DNA of 17,972 bases, taken from the NCBI GenBank assembly GCA_023421675.1, contig JAEZTC010000020.1, positions 1 through 17,972 of the forward strand. The letters are read 5' to 3'. The stretch comes from Bacillota bacterium (lineage in GTDB: Bacteria; Bacillota; Clostridia; Acetivibrionales; JANLFN01). The position numbers and the translations under genes were made by a program. The notes beneath the pieces were generated by a model. The model made no database searches. It had not been told where the DNA came from and saw only the letters and a list, made by a program, of their open reading frames with translations. Below are positions 7,448 through 15,843 of the stretch, in pieces. Numbering within the stretch: the stretch's first letter is position 1; each line of letters opens with the position of its first letter.

Positions 7448-9675
7448 TGGTTATAAATAAAAAAATTAAACGTACAATGTTTGAAAACAAGTCCAGATAT
7501 ATAGGCTCATTTATACTGATTCTAATAAGCTGTATGCTATTTACAGCTTTTAAAATTTCGCTTCCAAGCGTTAAACAGAGCGTGGATAAATTTAAGATTG
7601 ATAACAATGTCGAAGATGCATATTTCATAGTTCAAGAACCTATAAAAAACATTGAAAAACTGGAGAAAGAATATAATCTTATTCTGGAGGAAAGAAAATC
7701 TCTGGATTATAGTCTTGACAATTCAAGCTTAAGGCTTCTTAGAGAAACAGATAAACTCGATAAATACCATGTTACAAAAGGAAATTCTTTAAGCAGCAGT
7801 AATGATATGCTCATTTTTGACAAGTATGCAAAGGAACATAGCCTTGATATAGGAAGCCATTTAAAAGTTTTAGGTGAAGATTTTAAAATAACAGGTTTTG
7901 TGGCTCAGCCAGATTATCTTTATGTACTAAACTCAGAAACTGATCTTTTGTTCAATAACAAGGCTTTTGGAATTGCAGTCATATCAAAGGATGCTTTTAC
8001 AAAATTAAATAATGCTTTAACTTTCTACAGTGTCAAATTTAATGAACAGAATCAAAAAACATTTAAAGATTTTATAAATAAAAGCAGTATAGTAATTAAG
8101 TGGATTGATAGTGATTTAAATCCAAGGATAGATGCTTTTAACGGTGATATTTCAGGTACTATGCAAATGGGTGATTTACTTCCGATAATGATTCTTTTAG
8201 TCACCTGCTTTTTGCTTGCTGTAGTTATGTGGAGGCTATTAAAGGGTGAATTCATACAAATTGGCACTCTTTATGCCCTGGGTTATCGAAAGGGCGAAAT
8301 ACTCAGGCACTACCTGAGCTACTCCATAATTATATCGGCTGCCGGAAGCGTATTAGGGATTATTGCCGGTTTATTCCTTGTAAGGCCCTTGATGATAACA
8401 CAATCAGTCCAATATAATCTTCCGCTTATACATGTTGATTACAAAATAGGCGTACTGTTAATTGCTTTTATTTTACCATTTGCTTTTCTTGTACCCGCAA
8501 CTGCCTTTGTAGTACGTAAAGCATTGAAATTACCTCCGCTTGTACTTATGAGGGGAGGCGCAAACGGAGTTAAAATAGGTTTCTTTGAACGAAAGCTTAA
8601 TCTGAATAGATTTAAGTTCAATACCAAGTTTAAAATCAGAGAACTTGTAAGAAATATACCCCGCAGCTTTATAATGGTATTCGGAGTTGCTTTGGCCTCC
8701 ATGCTGCTTTTACTGGGTTTCATAATGCAATATTCAATAAATAATCTTATGAGTGACGGTTATGACAAGGTTTATCAGTACAAGTACACCTATCTTTTCA
8801 GTTCATTGCAAACACAAAAACCCGAAAAAGGAGAAGCAGTTTCTGTTTCAACCTTTAGTACCTCCAGGAAGAATGGTGAGACAATAAACTTTAAAATCCA
8901 GGGGATGCAGCAAAATTCGCAGCTTATTGATATGAAAGACAGTAAAGGCTTCAAATTGACCTTTAAAGATGTAATAATAACAAAGCCCCTTGCTGACAAA
9001 CTTGGAGTCGGAGAAAACGATTCAATTAATGTTGAAAACAGGTATACAGGAAAAAGGTTCACAATAAAAATTGATAAAGTTGCAGATGCTTACAACGGCA
9101 ACCTCGTTTATATGCCAATAGAATCATACAATTCCTTGAATGGATTTCCTCAGGAGAGCTATACAGGATTGCTTTCTACCGAAAAAATTAACATTGAACC
9201 TGTAAAACTTTTAACAACTATAAACAAAAATGATGTTTTAGAAGGCTATAAATCAACAATAGGTATCTTTAAGATTTTTACAATTATAATTACTATTGTA
9301 GCCTGCCTTATAGGACTTATAATAATTTATATAATAACTTCCCTGCTTATTGAGGAAAACAAGGCAAATATTTCACTTTTAAAAATACTTGGATATAACA
9401 GGAAGAGAATATTTTCTCTTATACTCAACAGTACTTCAGGCTTGGTTATACTTGGCTATATAATTTCAGTGCCCTTGATAACAGTTTTAATGGATAAGTT
9501 TTTTGAAGCAATAACTTCAGAAATGGATATAACCATACCGGCAAAGGTCAATGTATTATATGTAATTGCATGCTTCATTTTAATATATGTAACTTATGAA
9601 GTTTCCAAGCTGCTTAGCAGGAAAAAAATCATACACATTTCGATGGCAGATAGCTTAAAGAACAGGGTTGAATAG
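7441..9675 (+). CDS. FtsX/MacB-type ABC transporter permease
   Basis: The 744-residue membrane protein is built as two FtsX-like halves. Predicted membrane segments are near residues 21-40, 247-266, 293-314 and 336-357, then 409-430, 608-636, 660-684 and 703-720. A large external domain of about 180-205 residues follows the first segment of each half. Each half has the typical cytoplasmic coupling motif (LYALGYRKGEILR at 277-289 and LLKILGYNRKRIF at 646-658). The start overlaps the ATPase stop; ATG 7441 and ATG 7447 are both usable with AAAGGG upstream. With the ATPase it would form an exporter of the drug, bacteriocin or lipid type. No clear terminator follows. Confidence 0.88.
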   Translation: MVMVINKKIKRTMFENKSRYIGSFILILISCMLFTAFKISLPSVKQSVDKFKIDNNVEDAYFIVQEPIKNIEKLEKEYNLILEERKSLDYSLDNSSLRLLRETDKLDKYHVTKGNSLSSSNDMLIFDKYAKEHSLDIGSHLKVLGEDFKITGFVAQPDYLYVLNSETDLLFNNKAFGIAVISKDAFTKLNNALTFYSVKFNEQNQKTFKDFINKSSIVIKWIDSDLNPRIDAFNGDISGTMQMGDLLPIMILLVTCFLLAVVMWRLLKGEFIQIGTLYALGYRKGEILRHYLSYSIIISAAGSVLGIIAGLFLVRPLMITQSVQYNLPLIHVDYKIGVLLIAFILPFAFLVPATAFVVRKALKLPPLVLMRGGANGVKIGFFERKLNLNRFKFNTKFKIRELVRNIPRSFIMVFGVALASMLLLLGFIMQYSINNLMSDGYDKVYQYKYTYLFSSLQTQKPEKGEAVSVSTFSTSRKNGETINFKIQGMQQNSQLIDMKDSKGFKLTFKDVIITKPLADKLGVGENDSINVENRYTGKRFTIKIDKVADAYNGNLVYMPIESYNSLNGFPQESYTGLLSTEKINIEPVKLLTTINKNDVLEGYKSTIGIFKIFTIIITIVACLIGLIIIYIITSLLIEENKANISLLKILGYNRKRIFSLILNSTSGLVILGYIISVPLITVLMDKFFEAITSEMDITIPAKVNVLYVIACFILIYVTYEVSKLLSRKKIIHISMADSLKNRVE

Positions 9676-9717
9676 AAATGTTCAATTCTATTATAATTTT
9701 AAAAAGCATGATATAAT
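9668..9717 (+). promoter_or_regulatory. Promoter region of the leader peptide-MFS unit
   Basis: There are two candidates: TTGAAT (9668-9673) with TATAAT (9692-9697) at 18-base spacing, and an extended -10 element TGATATAAT at 9709-9717. Either gives a transcript beginning before the leader ORF at 9750. A weak AT-rich inverted repeat (9671-9677 with 9686-9692) overlaps and might be a poor terminator for the permease gene. Confidence 0.5.
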
Positions 9718-9749
9718 TATTACAAATAAATGGAACATGGGGTGAACTT

Positions 9750-9791
9750 ATGAAAAACCGGAACTATTCCTGGTTCAATACCGGACAATAA
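9750..9791 (+). CDS. 13-codon leader peptide of the MFS transporter
   Basis: The short ORF encodes MKNRNYSWFNTGQ and ends in TAA, with GGGGTGA (9739-9745) four bases before its ATG. It lies 72 bases upstream of the MFS start, in front of a hairpin that hides the transporter's ribosome binding site. Codons 3-9 can themselves form a hairpin: AACCGGAA (9756-9763) with TTCC-T-GGTT (9767-9775), one bulged T. The arrangement matches leader peptides of inducible resistance genes, where a drug-stalled ribosome refolds the mRNA. The peptide sequence is not one I recognise. Confidence 0.65.
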   Translation: MKNRNYSWFNTGQ

Positions 9792-9801
9792 CACTCATCA
9801 T

Positions 9802-9857
9802 GTGCAAGGGCACCTCCTTTCTAACTGCAAATAAAAAAATATTTGTCGTAGAAAGGA
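9802..9857 (+). promoter_or_regulatory. Translational attenuator: hairpin sequestering the MFS ribosome binding site
   Basis: CCTTTCTA (9816-9823) is the exact complement of TAGAAAGG (9849-9856), which contains the Shine-Dalgarno of the MFS gene. Inside, CAAATA (9828-9833) pairs with TATTTG (9840-9845). The 5' arm is part of CACCTCCTTTCTA (9811-9823), identical to the anti-Shine-Dalgarno 3' end of Firmicute 16S rRNA, so it could pair with almost any ribosome binding site. A small GTGC/GCAC hairpin (9802-9813) directly precedes it. A ribosome stalled on the leader would be needed to expose the site; the inducing drug is unknown. Confidence 0.7.
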
Positions 9858-9863
9858 TACCAA

Positions 9864-11069
9864 ATGATGAACATTAAAATATATTATTTTTATAAACTAG
9901 TACAGCACTTGATACCTATTTACCCGATTTACCTTATGCTTTTCGAATCAAAAGGTATTTCAGCTTCACAAATTTCCATGCTGCTTGCTATATGGACTAT
10001 TCCTGCAATACTGTTTGAAATACCCACAGGAATATTGTCTGACCATTGGAATAGAAAATACATGCTTATAATTGGAAACAGTTGTAAAGCAGGTTGTTAT
10101 TTGCTATGGTTTTTTTCAGAAACCTTTACAATGTTTGCTCTTGGATTTCTGCTATGGGGTCTTAGTGAGGCCTTTTGTTCCGGGTCAGAAGAGGCATTGC
10201 TTTTTGATAATCTGAAACTCCAAAAGAGAGAGCACCAATTTGATGAGGTTTACGGTAAAGGTCATTTTTATAATAACATAGGTGTAGCTATCTCAGGAAT
10301 ATCAGGCGGATTTCTGGCAATGGAATTTGGAATGAAGTTTGTTCTTGCAATATCCGTTTTATCAACGCTTTTCTGTGTAGCATTAACTACCAGATTCCAG
10401 GAAGTTAACTTTTTTAAGTCTCAAAAAACTTCTTCAGGTAGTATGATAGCAAATAGCCTAACAACACTGCGGGATTCAGCATCCTTTTGTATAGGAAACG
10501 GCAGATTTCTTGTGGTTATACTTGTATTGATACTTGTTATAGGAATGTCAGGTATCCTGGATGAATATGACCCACTAATCGCTCAAAGTTACGGGTTAAA
10601 TTTGGGCGTAATAGGTTTATGGGGCTTCGGCCGACATATGCTGGAGGCATTAGGTGGAAGAACTGCATATAAATTCGGTGGCCTTATTGCTAAAAAATAT
10701 ATTAAGGACCGTTTTTCAGTAATTATGGCGGTGTGTATTTTAGCCGGAGCTATTCTATTATTATCAGGCTTACTGCATAGTGCTTTTATAATTCCACTGT
10801 ACGGAATGTTTTATTTCCTTCTGTCTACAGCAGGAGTTATGCACGAAGACATAATACAGCAGAGAATAGATGAACAAGGTCGTTCTACTGTACACTCATT
10901 AATATCACTAGTTAATAATCTTTACGGAATGCTGTTTTTTGCACTATTTTCCTTTACATTGACACGAACAAATATGTTTGGTGTCTTGGTAATAATTGCA
11001 GTATATATTTTGGTTATCTGCTTAGTATTAGGAATAGCATATAAGTATTATAGTAAAAAGGCTGCGTAA
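9864..11069 (+). CDS. MFS transporter, probable drug efflux pump
   Basis: The 401-residue hydrophobic protein has about twelve membrane segments and the major-facilitator motif A between segments 2 and 3 (GILSDHWNRK, residues 56-65). Length is typical of a proton-coupled efflux pump. The start is ATG 9864 (a second ATG follows at 9867) with GAAAGGA six bases upstream. Drug export is inferred from the upstream leader-peptide attenuator and the neighbouring TetR-ABC exporter; the substrate cannot be read from sequence. An intrinsic terminator overlaps its stop codon. Confidence 0.85.
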   Translation: MMNIKIYYFYKLVQHLIPIYPIYLMLFESKGISASQISMLLAIWTIPAILFEIPTGILSDHWNRKYMLIIGNSCKAGCYLLWFFSETFTMFALGFLLWGLSEAFCSGSEEALLFDNLKLQKREHQFDEVYGKGHFYNNIGVAISGISGGFLAMEFGMKFVLAISVLSTLFCVALTTRFQEVNFFKSQKTSSGSMIANSLTTLRDSASFCIGNGRFLVVILVLILVIGMSGILDEYDPLIAQSYGLNLGVIGLWGFGRHMLEALGGRTAYKFGGLIAKKYIKDRFSVIMAVCILAGAILLLSGLLHSAFIIPLYGMFYFLLSTAGVMHEDIIQQRIDEQGRSTVHSLISLVNNLYGMLFFALFSFTLTRTNMFGVLVIIAVYILVICLVLGIAYKYYSKKAA

Positions 11070-11083
11070 CAGCAGCCTTTTTT
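11055..11083 (+). terminator. Rho-independent terminator overlapping the MFS stop codon
   Basis: GGCTGC (11060-11065) and GCAGCC (11072-11077) form a perfect stem flanked by AAAAA on the left and TTTTTT on the right. The TAA stop codon (11067-11069) lies in the six-base loop, so a terminating ribosome could interfere with hairpin formation. Confidence 0.88.
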
Positions 11084-11104
11084 AATGGTAAGGAAGTGTA
11101 TGCA

Positions 11105-11686
11105 TTGTCAAAACTTTTAAGTGAAATGAATTCCAAGGAACTCGGCAAGCTCTTTCCTATAATTATTTCTGAATATAATCCACAGTGGCCTCGGCTATAC
11201 CTAATTGAAAAGGATATAATAGAAAAAGCTGTAGGTATCTTAAATATTATTAGAATAAGCCACTTTGGAAGTACTTCAGTGCCAAATCTGCATGCAAAGC
11301 CAACAATAGATTTACTTTTAGAGGTTTATGAAAACACTGATTCAGAAAAGCTAGTTCATAACCTTGAAGGTATAGGTTATATATACAGCCCTCAGCCAAA
11401 CAATCCCGCTCCCCACATGATGTTTATGAAGGGCTACACAACAAATGGTTTTAAGGGTCAGGCATATCATGTACATGTGAGATACCCTGGAGACTGGGAT
11501 GAGCTTTATTTCCGTGATTATCTAATCGCGCATCCTGAGACGGCACAGAAATATGCACAACTAAAGCTCCGGCTTAAAGAAAGGTTTGAGTTTGACCGTG
11601 ATGGCTACACATCCGCCAAAGGTGATTTTATCAAGGAAATAAACAAAAAAGCGAGAAATGAATTTAGTAATAAATATAAGATATGA
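11105..11686 (+). CDS. GrpB/UPF0157 family protein (nucleotidyltransferase-fold)
   Basis: The product (about 193 residues) carries the UPF0157/GrpB signatures HFGSTSVPNLHAKPTIDLLLEV (with the GS of a nucleotidyltransferase fold), PHMMFMKGY and YHVHVRYPGDWDELYFRDYL. The cellular role of this family is not settled. The start is uncertain: TTG at 11105 is preferred because AAGGAA (11090-11095) is suitably placed; GTG 11096 abuts the ribosome binding site, and an in-frame ATG lies at 11126. The gene starts about 20 bases after the MFS terminator with no separate promoter that I can see, so it may depend on readthrough. It converges on the LysE-family gene. Confidence 0.82.
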   Translation: MSKLLSEMNSKELGKLFPIIISEYNPQWPRLYLIEKDIIEKAVGILNIIRISHFGSTSVPNLHAKPTIDLLLEVYENTDSEKLVHNLEGIGYIYSPQPNNPAPHMMFMKGYTTNGFKGQAYHVHVRYPGDWDELYFRDYLIAHPETAQKYAQLKLRLKERFEFDRDGYTSAKGDFIKEINKKARNEFSNKYKI

Positions 11687-11695
11687 CTGTTTAAC

Positions 11696-12304
11696 CTATA
11701 ACTTTTTCACAAGCAGTCTTATTCCAAAGTATATAAGAAGCAGGCCTACAGCCAGGTTAAGGGCATCAATAACTCCTGCCGATAGAAAACTTTTAGAAAA
11801 GCTTCCTGCCAGAGAAACAACCGAAAGAGATATAAGAGTAGACAGCAGTGCACCCAGACCAAAAGGGTACAGATCCTTCTTCTTCAAGTTCTCTTCTATT
11901 ATCTTTGTGGAAAAAACACCTGCCCAGAAAATGACAGTAAGCGGATTGGATATAGTAAGAAATACTGTCTGTAAAAATACGTTATCAGAATGGGATATAT
12001 TCTGTAAACTGAGTACTGGCAATATATCAATATCGAAAACACTTAAAACCGTACAAAACCCAAAAATAAGCAAAATTACCGAGCCAAAAAACTTAAGGCT
12101 CGTCTTTACCTTTTCCTTTTCAATTATGCGAGCCATCCCTGATATTGCTGCCATAATAAAAAGCCCGTCAACAATTACAGCACCCAAAACGCCTGCCTCT
12201 GCTGCATAAAAGCCCTTCAGTACAGAAACCTGAAATATAAATATACAAACCGGTCCGACAGCAAATTGCAGCAGCATGCCAAACCTGAAACCCTTAAAAA
12301 CCAT
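11696..12304 (-). CDS. LysE/RhtB-family amino acid exporter
   Basis: The 202-residue protein is mostly membrane segments (about six). It has the family N terminus G...QF.VGPVCIFIFQVSVLKGF (residues 9-32) and the central SNPLTVIFWAGVF motif (about 118-130), both typical of LysE/RhtB amino acid efflux proteins. AAGGGT lies six bases before the ATG at 12304. The exported amino acid cannot be inferred. It is divergent from the tRNA deacylase gene and convergent with the GrpB-like gene (nine bases between stops). Confidence 0.88.
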   Translation of the reverse strand: MVFKGFRFGMLLQFAVGPVCIFIFQVSVLKGFYAAEAGVLGAVIVDGLFIMAAISGMARIIEKEKVKTSLKFFGSVILLIFGFCTVLSVFDIDILPVLSLQNISHSDNVFLQTVFLTISNPLTVIFWAGVFSTKIIEENLKKKDLYPFGLGALLSTLISLSVVSLAGSFSKSFLSAGVIDALNLAVGLLLIYFGIRLLVKKL

Positions 12305-12335
12305 TTTATACCCTTATCCCCTGCATTTTAAATCC

Positions 12336-12364
12336 AGTATAAAGTAAGCGGACAGTTTTAACAA
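12336..12364 (-). promoter_or_regulatory. Promoter of the LysE-family gene
   Basis: On the minus strand TTGTTA (plus 12364-12359) and TATACT (plus 12341-12336) are 17 bases apart. The -10 ends 31 bases before the ATG at 12304. Confidence 0.55.
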
Positions 12365-12388
12365 GCTAAATAATTTAACTCACACTTA

Positions 12389-12397
12389 TGTTATAAT
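12389..12397 (+). promoter_or_regulatory. Extended -10 promoter of the tRNA deacylase gene
   Basis: TGTTATAAT carries the TG dinucleotide plus a perfect TATAAT, 36 bases before the start codon. No good -35 is seen, as is common with extended -10 promoters. Confidence 0.5.
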
Positions 12398-12433
12398 ACA
12401 AAGAAATGATTGATAAATCAAAGAGGGCTTAGT

Positions 12434-12925
12434 ATGTCACAGGAATTGATCTTAAAAACTTTGGACAGCTTGAATATAAAATACGCAACTGTTACCCATC
12501 CCCCAGCTATAACAGCCGCAGATGCGAAACAATACCTTGAACCCGATGCTTATATATGCAAAAATCTCTTTTTAACAGACAGCAAGACCGGAAAATACTA
12601 TCTGGTCGTATTCCCCGAGCATAAAAAAGCCCATTCAAACACGATACGCAAACAAGTTAAGGCCAGCAGATTGATGTTTGGAAACGAAGAAGACCTTATG
12701 CAGCTATTGGGTGTCACTCCCGGTTCAGTCAGCCCTTTGGGAATCATTTATGACAAGGAAAAGAAAATAACCATACTTCTTGATGAGGATTTGCCAAAAT
12801 GCAAAAAGGTTTGCTTCCATCCTAATATAAATACCTGTACTTTAACACTTGATTACAGCGACTTTGAACAGTTTCTCAAGAAGTCCGAAAATGAGTATAG
12901 GTATATTTGTGTTAATAATGAGTAA
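12434..12925 (+). CDS. ProX/YbaK-family aminoacyl-tRNA deacylase (PrdX-like)
   Basis: The 163-residue protein has the YbaK/ProRS-associated domain layout: an N-terminal HPP pattern, the central ICKNLFLTDSKTGKYYLVVFPEHKK block with the conserved lysine that positions tRNA, then GSVSPLGIIYD and FHPNINTCTLTLDYSDFEQFL. This matches free-standing homologues of the editing domain of prolyl-tRNA synthetase (ProXp-ala/PrdX), which hydrolyse mischarged Ala-tRNA(Pro). Specificity is inferred from family resemblance. The ATG at 12434 is chosen because GAGGG lies six bases before it. The gene appears monocistronic. Confidence 0.88.
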   Translation: MSQELILKTLDSLNIKYATVTHPPAITAADAKQYLEPDAYICKNLFLTDSKTGKYYLVVFPEHKKAHSNTIRKQVKASRLMFGNEEDLMQLLGVTPGSVSPLGIIYDKEKKITILLDEDLPKCKKVCFHPNINTCTLTLDYSDFEQFLKKSENEYRYICVNNE

Positions 12926-12978
12926 AAAACAATTCTGATTCATCCAAACAGTCTTATTAAAAAAATCCATTTCACGTG

Positions 12979-13007
12979 TTGACACAAGTAGTAGAACCTG
13001 CTAATAT
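12979..13007 (+). promoter_or_regulatory. Promoter of the copper operon
   Basis: A perfect TTGACA (12979-12984) and TAATAT (13002-13007) are separated by 17 bases. The predicted start point lies at the edge of the CsoR-type operator that follows. Confidence 0.8.
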
Positions 13008-13013
13008 AAAATA

Positions 13014-13028
13014 TAGGGTAGGGGGGTA
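13014..13028 (+). promoter_or_regulatory. CsoR-type operator of the copper operon
   Basis: TAGGGTAGGGGGGTA begins seven bases after the -10 element. It has the G-tract and GTA/TAC ends of known CsoR operators. With csoR in the operon it gives repression until Cu(I) releases CsoR. An exact inverted copy of these 15 bases lies at 16895-16909. Confidence 0.8.
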
Positions 13029-13036
13029 CATTATAT

Positions 13037-13054
13037 TTATGTAGCCTTACATAA
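13037..13054 (+). repeat. Inverted repeat in the copA leader
   Basis: TTATGTA (13037-13043) and TACATAA (13048-13054) form a 7-bp hairpin with loop GCCT in the 5' untranslated region. Downstream, TATAGGGTA (13068-13076) repeats the left nine bases around the operator (13012-13020), possibly a half-site. Confidence 0.45.
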
Positions 13055-13102
13055 TGCAAGTAATTATTATAGGGTAAAGAATTAATGAAAGGGGTGAGAA
13101 AA

Positions 13103-15565
13103 ATGGAAAGTAAAACTCTTAAGATTAACGGTATGACTTGTGCTGCTTGTGCAAAAACAGTTGAGCGAGTCACAAAGAAGCTTGAAGGTGTATCAGAATC
13201 AAACGTTAATTTCGCAACCGAAAAACTTAATATTGTTTTTGATGAGGCAAAGCTGGGGCTTGATGAAATCAAAGCAGCAATAATTAAAGCCGGATATGAA
13301 GGTTCGGAAGAAACATTATTAAAGGAAGTATCACTTCCCATACAAGGTATGCACTGCGCCGCCTGTGCCAAAGCCATTGAAAGAGCAGTATCAAAATTGA
13401 ACGGCATAAATACTGTTACTGTAAATTTTGCCTCAGAAAAAGCATATGTCAAATATAACCCTGTATCGGTAAAGCTGTCCGAAATAAAGCAGGCAATTGC
13501 CAAAGCAGGTTATATTGCTCTGGATGCTGAAAGCTATTCTATAGACCAAGACAAAATAGACAAAGAAAAAAACATACGTAATCTATGGATTAAGTTTATA
13601 ATATCAGCTATATTTGCTGCTCCGTTGCTTTATTTATCAATGGGCTCAATGATCTGGTGGCTTAAGTGGCCTATTCCATACTGGTTAAAACCAATGCAGT
13701 ACCCGTTTTTATATGCACTTGTGGAAATTGGTCTTGTTATTCCCATACTTTTTGTAGGAAGAAGGTTTTATACCGTTGGCTTTAAAGCAATACTAAGGCG
13801 AAGTCCCAATATGGATTCACTTATTGCTATGGGGACATCCGCGGCTGTTATTTACAGCTTATATTCAACGTACAGGATTTACATAAGTGATTTCAAGTTT
13901 GTAAACAGCCTATACTTTGAATCAGCCGGAGTTATTATAACACTGATTTTATTGGGTAAATCTCTTGAAGCAGTATCTAAGGGAAGAACCTCTGAAGCCA
14001 TTAAGAAATTAATGGGGCTTACACCCAAAACAGCAATTGTAATACGTGACGGCGCAGAAGTTGAGATACCAATAGATGAAGTAGAAGTTGGTGATTTGAT
14101 TACAGTTAAGCCTGGTCAGAAGATACCTGTTGACGGAGAGGTTATTGAAGGGCTTACTTCTGTAGATGAATCAATGCTGACGGGAGAAAGCATACCGGTT
14201 GGTAAAAAACCTGGTGATAAGGTATACGGCGCGAGCCTTAACAAAAATGGTTTTATTACATTCAAAGCCACCAAAGTAGGCAGCGACACAGTACTGGCGA
14301 ACATTATAAGGCTGGTTGAACAAGCACAGGGTTCAAAGGCTCCTATCGCAAAAATGGCTGATATTGTTTCAGGTTATTTTGTTCCAGTCGTTTTTGGAAT
14401 TGCGATATTAGCTTCACTGGCATGGCTGATTTCAGGCCAAAGTATATCTTTCGCTCTGACAATTTTTATTTCAGTACTGGTAATTGCATGTCCTTGTGCC
14501 CTTGGGTTGGCAACTCCTACAGCAATAATGGTTGGTACTGGAAGAGGAGCTGAGTTCGGCGTTTTATTTAAAGGTGGTGAAGCTCTGGAAACTGCCCATA
14601 AGATTCAAACAATAGTGTTTGATAAGACAGGAACCATAACTGAAGGCCGCCCGGAAGTAACTGATATAATTACTGTTGGACGTTATGAAAAAAACGAATT
14701 GCTTCAATTAGCTGCTTCAGCCGAAAAAGCTTCCGAACATCCATTGGGTGAAGCAATCATTCGAAGTGCGGATAAAACAGGGCTGGAACTTCTAAAGCCT
14801 GTAAGCTTCCTGGCTTACCCCGGGTACGGAATTGAAGCTGATATAAATGGAAACAAAGTTTTATTAGGAAATGAAAAATTCTTATCCGAAAAACAGATAG
14901 ACTTAATAAGCCTTTACAACGAATCTGACCAGCTGGCATCTGAAGGAAAAACACCCATGTATATTGCAATTGATAACCGCCTTCAAGGTATAATAGCTGT
15001 TGCAGATATAATAAAGGAAAACAGTGCAGTCGCTATTCAAAAGCTGCATGAAATGGGTATTGAAGTCGCAATGATTACCGGTGACAACAGTAAAACTGCA
15101 CAAGCCATTGCTCGGCAAGTCAATATTAAACGAGTACTGGCAGATGTGCTTCCACAGGATAAGGCCAATGAAGTAAAAAAGCTTCAGGCCGAAGGAAAAA
15201 AGGTAGCCATGGTTGGCGACGGTATCAATGACGCTCCTGCACTAGCTCAAGCTGATATAGGTATCGCAATAGGTTCAGGAACAGATGTCGCAATAGAGTC
15301 TGCGGATATTGTATTAATGCGAAGCAATTTGATGGATGTACTTACTGCAATTCAACTGAGTAAACGTACAATCAGGAACATTAAACAAAACCTGTTCTGG
15401 GCATTCGGATACAATGTTGCAGGAATACCTATGGCATCAGGATTAATGTACGCTTTTGGCGGCTCTCTGGTAAGCCCGATTTTTTCAGCTGCAGCAATGT
15501 CATTAAGCTCAGTATCTGTTTTAACCAATGCTTTAAGACTCAAACGTTTCAATCCGGAAAGGTAA
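13103..15565 (+). CDS. copA: Copper-exporting P1B-type ATPase CopA
   Basis: The 820-residue pump exports Cu(I) across the membrane using ATP. Two N-terminal heavy-metal-associated domains carry GMTCAAC (Cys13/Cys16) and GMHCAAC (Cys85/Cys88). It has TGES (360-363, actuator), the membrane CPC site (463-465), phosphorylated D507 in DKTGT, the HP motif (H546), GDGINDAP (705-712), and the C-terminal Cu(I)-site residues Y770-N771 and MSLSS (799-803). Together these mark the Cu(I) (P1B-1) class. The start at 13103 is preferred over ATG 13085 because GGGGTGA (13091-13097) is its ribosome binding site. First gene of copA-copZ-csoR-lipoprotein. Confidence 0.97.
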   Translation: MESKTLKINGMTCAACAKTVERVTKKLEGVSESNVNFATEKLNIVFDEAKLGLDEIKAAIIKAGYEGSEETLLKEVSLPIQGMHCAACAKAIERAVSKLNGINTVTVNFASEKAYVKYNPVSVKLSEIKQAIAKAGYIALDAESYSIDQDKIDKEKNIRNLWIKFIISAIFAAPLLYLSMGSMIWWLKWPIPYWLKPMQYPFLYALVEIGLVIPILFVGRRFYTVGFKAILRRSPNMDSLIAMGTSAAVIYSLYSTYRIYISDFKFVNSLYFESAGVIITLILLGKSLEAVSKGRTSEAIKKLMGLTPKTAIVIRDGAEVEIPIDEVEVGDLITVKPGQKIPVDGEVIEGLTSVDESMLTGESIPVGKKPGDKVYGASLNKNGFITFKATKVGSDTVLANIIRLVEQAQGSKAPIAKMADIVSGYFVPVVFGIAILASLAWLISGQSISFALTIFISVLVIACPCALGLATPTAIMVGTGRGAEFGVLFKGGEALETAHKIQTIVFDKTGTITEGRPEVTDIITVGRYEKNELLQLAASAEKASEHPLGEAIIRSADKTGLELLKPVSFLAYPGYGIEADINGNKVLLGNEKFLSEKQIDLISLYNESDQLASEGKTPMYIAIDNRLQGIIAVADIIKENSAVAIQKLHEMGIEVAMITGDNSKTAQAIARQVNIKRVLADVLPQDKANEVKKLQAEGKKVAMVGDGINDAPALAQADIGIAIGSGTDVAIESADIVLMRSNLMDVLTAIQLSKRTIRNIKQNLFWAFGYNVAGIPMASGLMYAFGGSLVSPIFSAAAMSLSSVSVLTNALRLKRFNPER

Positions 15566-15593
15566 TCATTTTAAATAGTAAGGAGGTGTAAAT

Positions 15594-15809
15594 ATGAAAA
15601 AGAAAATAAATATTGAAGGCATGATGTGTGCAAACTGTGTAAAGCATGTGACAGAGGCTTTAAGCGAGTTGAATGGCGTAACTGATTTAAAAGTTGACCT
15701 TGCTGGAAAATGTGCAACCATTGATACTGATGGTTCAGTTACTGACATTTCAATAAAAAATGCAATCGAAGAAGTCGGATATGATGTAATTGAGATAATT
15801 TCGTTGTAG
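15594..15809 (+). CDS. copZ: Copper chaperone CopZ (heavy-metal-associated domain)
   Basis: The 71-residue single HMA domain has the metal site GMMCANC (Cys12/Cys15) and ends near the usual VGYDV strand. CopZ-type proteins carry Cu(I) in the cytoplasm and pass it to CopA and CsoR. AAGGAGGTG precedes the ATG, and the gene begins 28 bases after copA, in the same transcript. The residues between the two cysteines (Ala-Asn) differ slightly from the CopA domains (Ala-Ala). Confidence 0.93.
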   Translation: MKKKINIEGMMCANCVKHVTEALSELNGVTDLKVDLAGKCATIDTDGSVTDISIKNAIEEVGYDVIEIISL

Positions 15810-15843
15810 AATAAAGGTATCATATTTCAAAGGAGATTTTACA

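Noticed and set aside
11658..12209. 183-codon rightward open frame
   Set aside because: It lies entirely opposite the LysE-family gene, whose membrane segments and family motifs are clear; this frame has no family features or ribosome binding site.
12940..13503. 187-codon leftward open frame over the copper promoter and the start of copA
   Set aside because: It is antisense to the metal-binding domains of copA and crosses the promoter and operator; composition is that of a shadow frame.
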